From Nemertoderma westbladi (taxonomy: Eukaryota > Xenacoelomorpha > Nemertodermatida > Nemertodermatidae): a DNA stretch of 44,236 nt. The notes beneath the pieces are model-generated. The model saw only the letters and a program-made list of their open reading frames with translations. It searched no databases and was not told where the DNA came from. This document shows, one piece after another, positions 40,594-44,236 of this stretch (position 1 is the first letter of the stretch; every line of letters begins with the position of its first letter). Position numbers and translations under genes: made by a program. The stretch spans positions 1-44,236 of the forward strand of contig JAUCBJ010001121.1 of NCBI GenBank assembly GCA_032718475.1, read 5' to 3'.

Positions 40594-43500
40594 ATGTCTG
40601 ATACTAAGCAGAACCTGTCAGACAGTATATTAGATGTAACTATCTGCGACTCAGATAGAGACGTACAACCGTCTGGTCGTAAGTTCAGTTCACCTCCCAC
40701 TGTGAGGAAGGTCATCCCTCCAGTAGTAATAACAGAACCTAGGCTAGTCCAACATCGTAGGTCTATCATAGGCACTCGAGCTCAGGTCAAGCGGGACCAA
40801 GAAGCAGCGGAACAGCAACAACCCGCGAGTCAAGAACTTATTCCTCAGCGGCCCAGCAGCTCCAGTAGTGAGGATACTGTAGAGCTGACACCCGAGCGCG
40901 GAGCAGAGATGACGGATGCGGTTTATACGGATCCCCTTCTCATCCTTCCTGCAGCCGTACTCACTAGGTTATTGATCGCGGTGGAAGAACACCAGATCGA
41001 TTGGGCGAGGAGTCAACGATCAACTAGAGATAGTTATGCGGGGTACACGAGGGAAGAATTGAAGTCTATTGTCGAGTCGCAATGGAACTTCCCCGGACCC
41101 GGACTCCCGTTTGATTTATCAGAAGCTGCCTGGGAAGACATACACCGGATGGGAGTAGCCAAGGAAACCATCGATCCAGCTGTATGGAAGAGGTCCGCAG
41201 CCGGATACGCACAGGGATTCTTCAGCTCTATGGAGCGAGTAGAAAGACAACTGTTTAAACAACCTCAAGGACCTCAAGAGCAGGGACAGCTGCTTTATCA
41301 AGTTAGAGAAAGAGTTCTGCGAATTAGGCTAATCTTATCCGCCTTTGAGGAGGCTTCTAAAAGAAGACAAGACACGTCGTTGCAAGTTGCCGTAAAGACT
41401 TGGCTTCAAAGGGTGAGACGCCAGGTTCAAGGAGCAGCTCAGTGGAAAGCTCAGTTGGAGGAGCGCTCAACACATGGAGAATCGACGGACGCTACTTTTT
41501 CCCAAGTGGAAAGTGAAGCGACGGCAGAGAAACCGCATAAGAAGGATGCCATTGATATCTATCTGTCAGACTATCAGCGTTTTTTGGGAGATGAAGAGTT
41601 GAGGAGAAGGCTAGAGGGACTTAGCCCTAATAGCGAAGGAGCCAAACTTGTGTTAGATGCGATTGATGTGGATAGGTTAGCGGCGAACCAAGCTAAATTC
41701 GATGAACAACTCCGCATCGCTAGAGAAAAGGAAGAACAAGTAAGGAAAAAACGTATAGAAGATAGAAAGACAGCAGCAGCGGCAGTGGCAGCGGCAGAAG
41801 CGGAAAGAAAGGCAGCAGAGGCAGCGGCAGAGGCAAAAGCGGCAGCTGCAGCCGTAGAAGCGGAAAGGAAAGCGGCAGCGGCAGAGGCAAAAGCGGCAGC
41901 TGCAGCCGTAGAAGCGGAAAGGAAAGCGGCAGCGGCAGAAGCGGAAAGAAAGATAGCAGTGGCAGAAGCAGAACGGAGGGCATCTGAAGAGACAACCCAA
42001 CTAGAGTTGGAAAATCTTCAAGAGAGGCAAGATAACTTTAATAAACAGTTAACAGCTAGTAATATGCAGATGATGAATCGATCTACTCCCAAACGACAAG
42101 GTTATACATCATCTGAGGAAGGCGATACCACCGACACTGAAGGCGGAGGAAATCGATCCCGCCTAAGCAGACGTAAAAGAACATTCCACCGTCAGAAATT
42201 GCCTGATTTGCCTCCAGCTGTTAGAAGGCAACTAAATAACACCAACTTAGAGAGTACAGAACCCACAGACCAAATAATTACAATAGAAAGACTCCCTACT
42301 ATAGTAGATGAGCCTGAAATAAGTAGGCCTGTTCTTGAAATCACCCCTTCGGTAATAGATACACCTGTGCTCCCTGAAGCTACCTATAAATTCCCTCTGC
42401 ATAGCACTAAGCTACCTGTGCCCCGTAGAACTGCCCAGGAGACAGTTCAGGTCCTGGACCCCGAGCGAAATATTCCAAATTTGTCGCCCGTTGTCCCTCG
42501 TCTGCCCGCTACGACGTTGGCGGATCCCGTTTCGGCGGTTGATTGGGTAGACGAGAGACGGCGGGGGATGGATATTCTCCTAGGAGAGATGAAGGAGAAT
42601 CGGATACGCTCTTCCCAACAGGTCCGAGAGTTGGAAGGGACTGTCCAACATTTAAAAGGAACAGTGAGGGAAAGTAAGTTAGAGTTGCAAGAAGTGCAGC
42701 AAAGTATCGCGCTAGAGCGCGATAAATTAGTAAATTTACAAAAGGGTATACCACCACCCCCTGTAACAATGTGTCAACCCGTTAGGTCTGAAGTATCTCA
42801 TGCGCAAGGTGTGGAGCCTACACGCATTTATACTGCTAGCGAAGTAGAAACTCCTATAGTGAACCCTATTAAGGGTAATTATAGACCTGTTGATAATGAT
42901 ATTCCCTATAGACCGGATCATAATCCGAGAAATTTATATACCGATAACTCGATATTAAATAACACGATGGCCCAAGAAAGTTTTACGCGTCAAATGGCTA
43001 GAACCGAAGCCCGGCAAGCGGTAAAGGTTGGAGAGATCGTCAAGTTCAATGGAGATGAGATGAAATGGTTACCTTTTAATGAATATTACAAAGATAACAT
43101 ACAGAACTCTGTACTATCTAATGGAGAAAAACTTAGATACCTCATCGAGTGCTTGGAAGGATCTCCCAAGTTAATGGCGTTAAAGTTTATTGGACATCCA
43201 GACGGATTAAGACAAGTTTGGGATACACTAAACATCAGGTATGGTAATAGGAATAATATCGCTGGGTACTTGTATGCAAAGTTAGTAGCGCCCCGAAAGT
43301 TTATTAGTAGCGGAATTATCGAGTTTTCCGATGAGATCCAGGAGATCTGCAGACAATTAGATTGGCTAGGTAAGTCTCATGAGTATCAGAACACTATGGT
43401 TATTAGAGCAGTGGCTTCTACTTTACCTAAAGGTGGAGTAGGTACACGCTGGGATAAGAAAGTGTTATATATGATGGAACAACAACGGCGAGACCCTACC

Positions 43501-44236
43501 ATGGCTGATCTCATGTCATTCCTAGATGGAGAAGTGAAATTACAGCTCCTGAAACTGTCCAGAGAGAAGACACCGGAAAACAAGGTAAGTGAAAAACCCG
43601 TCTCTAGGAGAAAGGTAACACCAGTATGTTATACCGATGACGGCGAAAGCCAGACTTCTCAAGGAGAAGATAGCGGGAAGGACACGGATAGATCTTATTA
43701 CGTGAATAAAATGCCTAAAGATCAGGTAAGTAAATTCAAGTCTCGAACAAATGACAGGAGGGAACAGGTAAGAAAAACTCCTCCCACGTCTCCCAAGAGA
43801 ATTCAGGTGAGAAAGCCCGAAGAAAAGGCAAGTGTACACAATGTGACTCAAAATAAGGTAAGTAACATCAAACCGAAATGTGCGCTGTGCGACGGGACCC
43901 ACCATTTGAATAGGTGTGATGAATTTCTAAAGAAATCATTAACAGAGAGACGCGAAGTCATGTGGGATAAGCGGTTATGTTATAATTGCCTCAGACAAGG
44001 ACACCAACGGCGAACCTGTTTCTCTGACATAAGGTGTGCAAAGTGTGGTGCGAAACATCATATCTTGTTGCACGCTGAATTCGATCGAAATAGTCCGAAT
44101 CAGGTAAGTGATTCCGAGCTACATGTCCAATTCAGTGATGTGAACGACACTGATCAATCTGAGATGGAAGGATTCTATACAGACGAGTTCTCCGACGAAA
44201 ACGAATCCTGTTACATGATAAATACCGCAGTGTATC
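40594..44236 (+). CDS. BEL/Pao-type LTR retrotransposon Gag-Pol, N-terminal 1,214 residues, open at window end
   Basis: The frame has no stop from ATG 40594 (first ATG after TAA 40558) to the window edge. Residues 1-150 are acidic or Ser-rich. About 375-470 is an Ala/Glu/Lys coiled coil (KAAAAEAKAAAAAVEAERK) with an exact 54-bp, 18-residue duplication (41830-41883 and 41884-41937). About 660-720 is a second coiled coil. FNGDEMKWLPFNEYYKDNIQ (818-837), LRYLIECLEGSP and RYGNRNNIAGYLYAKLVAP form the DUF1759-type Gag core. A zinc-knuckle set starts at C1096: CALCDGTHHLNRCDEF, LCYNCLRQGHQRRTC and CAKCGAKHHILLH, the BEL/Pao pattern. Protease, RT, RNase H and integrase must lie beyond 44236. The 800-residue region before DUF1759 is unusually long. 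The open frame suggests a young copy. Confidence 0.88.
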   Translation, partial: MSDTKQNLSDSILDVTICDSDRDVQPSGRKFSSPPTVRKVIPPVVITEPRLVQHRRSIIGTRAQVKRDQEAAEQQQPASQELIPQRPSSSSSEDTVELTPERGAEMTDAVYTDPLLILPAAVLTRLLIAVEEHQIDWARSQRSTRDSYAGYTREELKSIVESQWNFPGPGLPFDLSEAAWEDIHRMGVAKETIDPAVWKRSAAGYAQGFFSSMERVERQLFKQPQGPQEQGQLLYQVRERVLRIRLILSAFEEASKRRQDTSLQVAVKTWLQRVRRQVQGAAQWKAQLEERSTHGESTDATFSQVESEATAEKPHKKDAIDIYLSDYQRFLGDEELRRRLEGLSPNSEGAKLVLDAIDVDRLAANQAKFDEQLRIAREKEEQVRKKRIEDRKTAAAAVAAAEAERKAAEAAAEAKAAAAAVEAERKAAAAEAKAAAAAVEAERKAAAAEAERKIAVAEAERRASEETTQLELENLQERQDNFNKQLTASNMQMMNRSTPKRQGYTSSEEGDTTDTEGGGNRSRLSRRKRTFHRQKLPDLPPAVRRQLNNTNLESTEPTDQIITIERLPTIVDEPEISRPVLEITPSVIDTPVLPEATYKFPLHSTKLPVPRRTAQETVQVLDPERNIPNLSPVVPRLPATTLADPVSAVDWVDERRRGMDILLGEMKENRIRSSQQVRELEGTVQHLKGTVRESKLELQEVQQSIALERDKLVNLQKGIPPPPVTMCQPVRSEVSHAQGVEPTRIYTASEVETPIVNPIKGNYRPVDNDIPYRPDHNPRNLYTDNSILNNTMAQESFTRQMARTEARQAVKVGEIVKFNGDEMKWLPFNEYYKDNIQNSVLSNGEKLRYLIECLEGSPKLMALKFIGHPDGLRQVWDTLNIRYGNRNNIAGYLYAKLVAPRKFISSGIIEFSDEIQEICRQLDWLGKSHEYQNTMVIRAVASTLPKGGVGTRWDKKVLYMMEQQRRDPTMADLMSFLDGEVKLQLLKLSREKTPENKVSEKPVSRRKVTPVCYTDDGESQTSQGEDSGKDTDRSYYVNKMPKDQVSKFKSRTNDRREQVRKTPPTSPKRIQVRKPEEKASVHNVTQNKVSNIKPKCALCDGTHHLNRCDEFLKKSLTERREVMWDKRLCYNCLRQGHQRRTCFSDIRCAKCGAKHHILLHAEFDRNSPNQVSDSELHVQFSDVNDTDQSEMEGFYTDEFSDENESCYMINTAVY
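43582..44109 (+). promoter_or_regulatory. Array of eight in-phase 5'-splice-site-like motifs inside the Gag ORF
   Basis: (A/C)AG followed by GTAAGT or a close variant: AAGGTAAGT (43585 = first G of the intron-like part), AAGGTAACA (43615), CAGGTAAGT (43726), CAGGTAAGA (43768), CAGGTGAGA (43807), AAGGCAAGT (43828), AAGGTAAGT (43858) and CAGGTAAGT (44104). All start at the same codon position, so the protein reads K/Q-V-S/R/T (or K-A-S) each time, nearly always with codons GTA AGT. A ninth, TAGGTAAGT at 43370, is in another phase. Confidence 0.6.

Noticed and set aside
40482-40775. Minus-strand 97-codon frame
   Set aside because: Antisense to the start of the retrotransposon ORF, with no recognisable content.
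41677-42000. Minus-strand frames rich in Leu/Pro or Cys/Arg opposite the Gag coiled coil
   Set aside because: Antisense of the Ala/Glu/Lys repeat; no coding features of their own.

Overview
The window is metazoan nuclear DNA, most likely from a marine invertebrate. One gene is spliced with GT/AG introns. The protein families are animal ones (TMTC3, MFSD12, CCDC177, PIAS, SR splicing factor, beta/gamma-crystallin). Intergenic DNA is AT-rich and full of degenerate LINEs, small inverted-repeat elements, minisatellites and long poly(C) runs, and a BEL/Pao-type LTR retrotransposon enters at the right edge. I cannot name the species.

Layout. 1-9105: 3' half of an SR splicing-factor gene (+). Its 8.4-kb last intron holds an uninterrupted TMTC3 gene on the same strand (3517-6060), two LINE remnants, a MITE-like repeat and a 2.2-kb, 32-bp minisatellite ending just before the last exon. 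9.1-16.1 kb: gene-free, with two damaged copies of one LINE family, a hairpin insertion, a 140-bp tandem duplication and repeat B. 16557-17981: MFSD12 (-), intronless and flanked by a 17-bp direct repeat, which suggests a retrogene. 18910-20280: a type II membrane protein with three beta/gamma-crystallin domains (-). 20.3-24.4 kb: repeats and two fold-back structures. 24399-25229: a PIAS-like SP-RING protein (-), probably one exon of a longer gene. 25.2-31.1 kb: mostly non-coding, with a 26-bp CRE palindrome, a jockey/CR1-like LINE 3' end and a CCAAT-octamer-TATA promoter without an obvious gene. 31153-31833: a secreted, probably GPI-anchored, cysteine-rich protein (+). 32.2-34.0 kb: another LINE copy and diverged tandem repeats. 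34519-35910: CCDC177 (+). 36.2-37.0 kb: 15-bp minisatellite and a fold-back element. 38.4-40.5 kb: three tandem-repeat blocks. 40594 to the edge: Gag-Pol of the BEL/Pao-type element, open at the window end.

The cellular genes share no evident pathway. TMTC3 (ER O-mannosylation), MFSD12 (lysosomal cysteine import), SRSF (splicing), PIAS (SUMO ligation), CCDC177 (coiled coil) and the two surface proteins look like ordinary animal neighbours.

Most worth checking: the in-phase row of 5'-splice-site-like motifs in the retrotransposon ORF, the MFSD12 retrogene signature, the crystallin-domain membrane protein with tyrosine motifs in its tail, the intron-nested TMTC3 beside a minisatellite with two higher-order periods, and the promoter without a gene near 30.15 kb.
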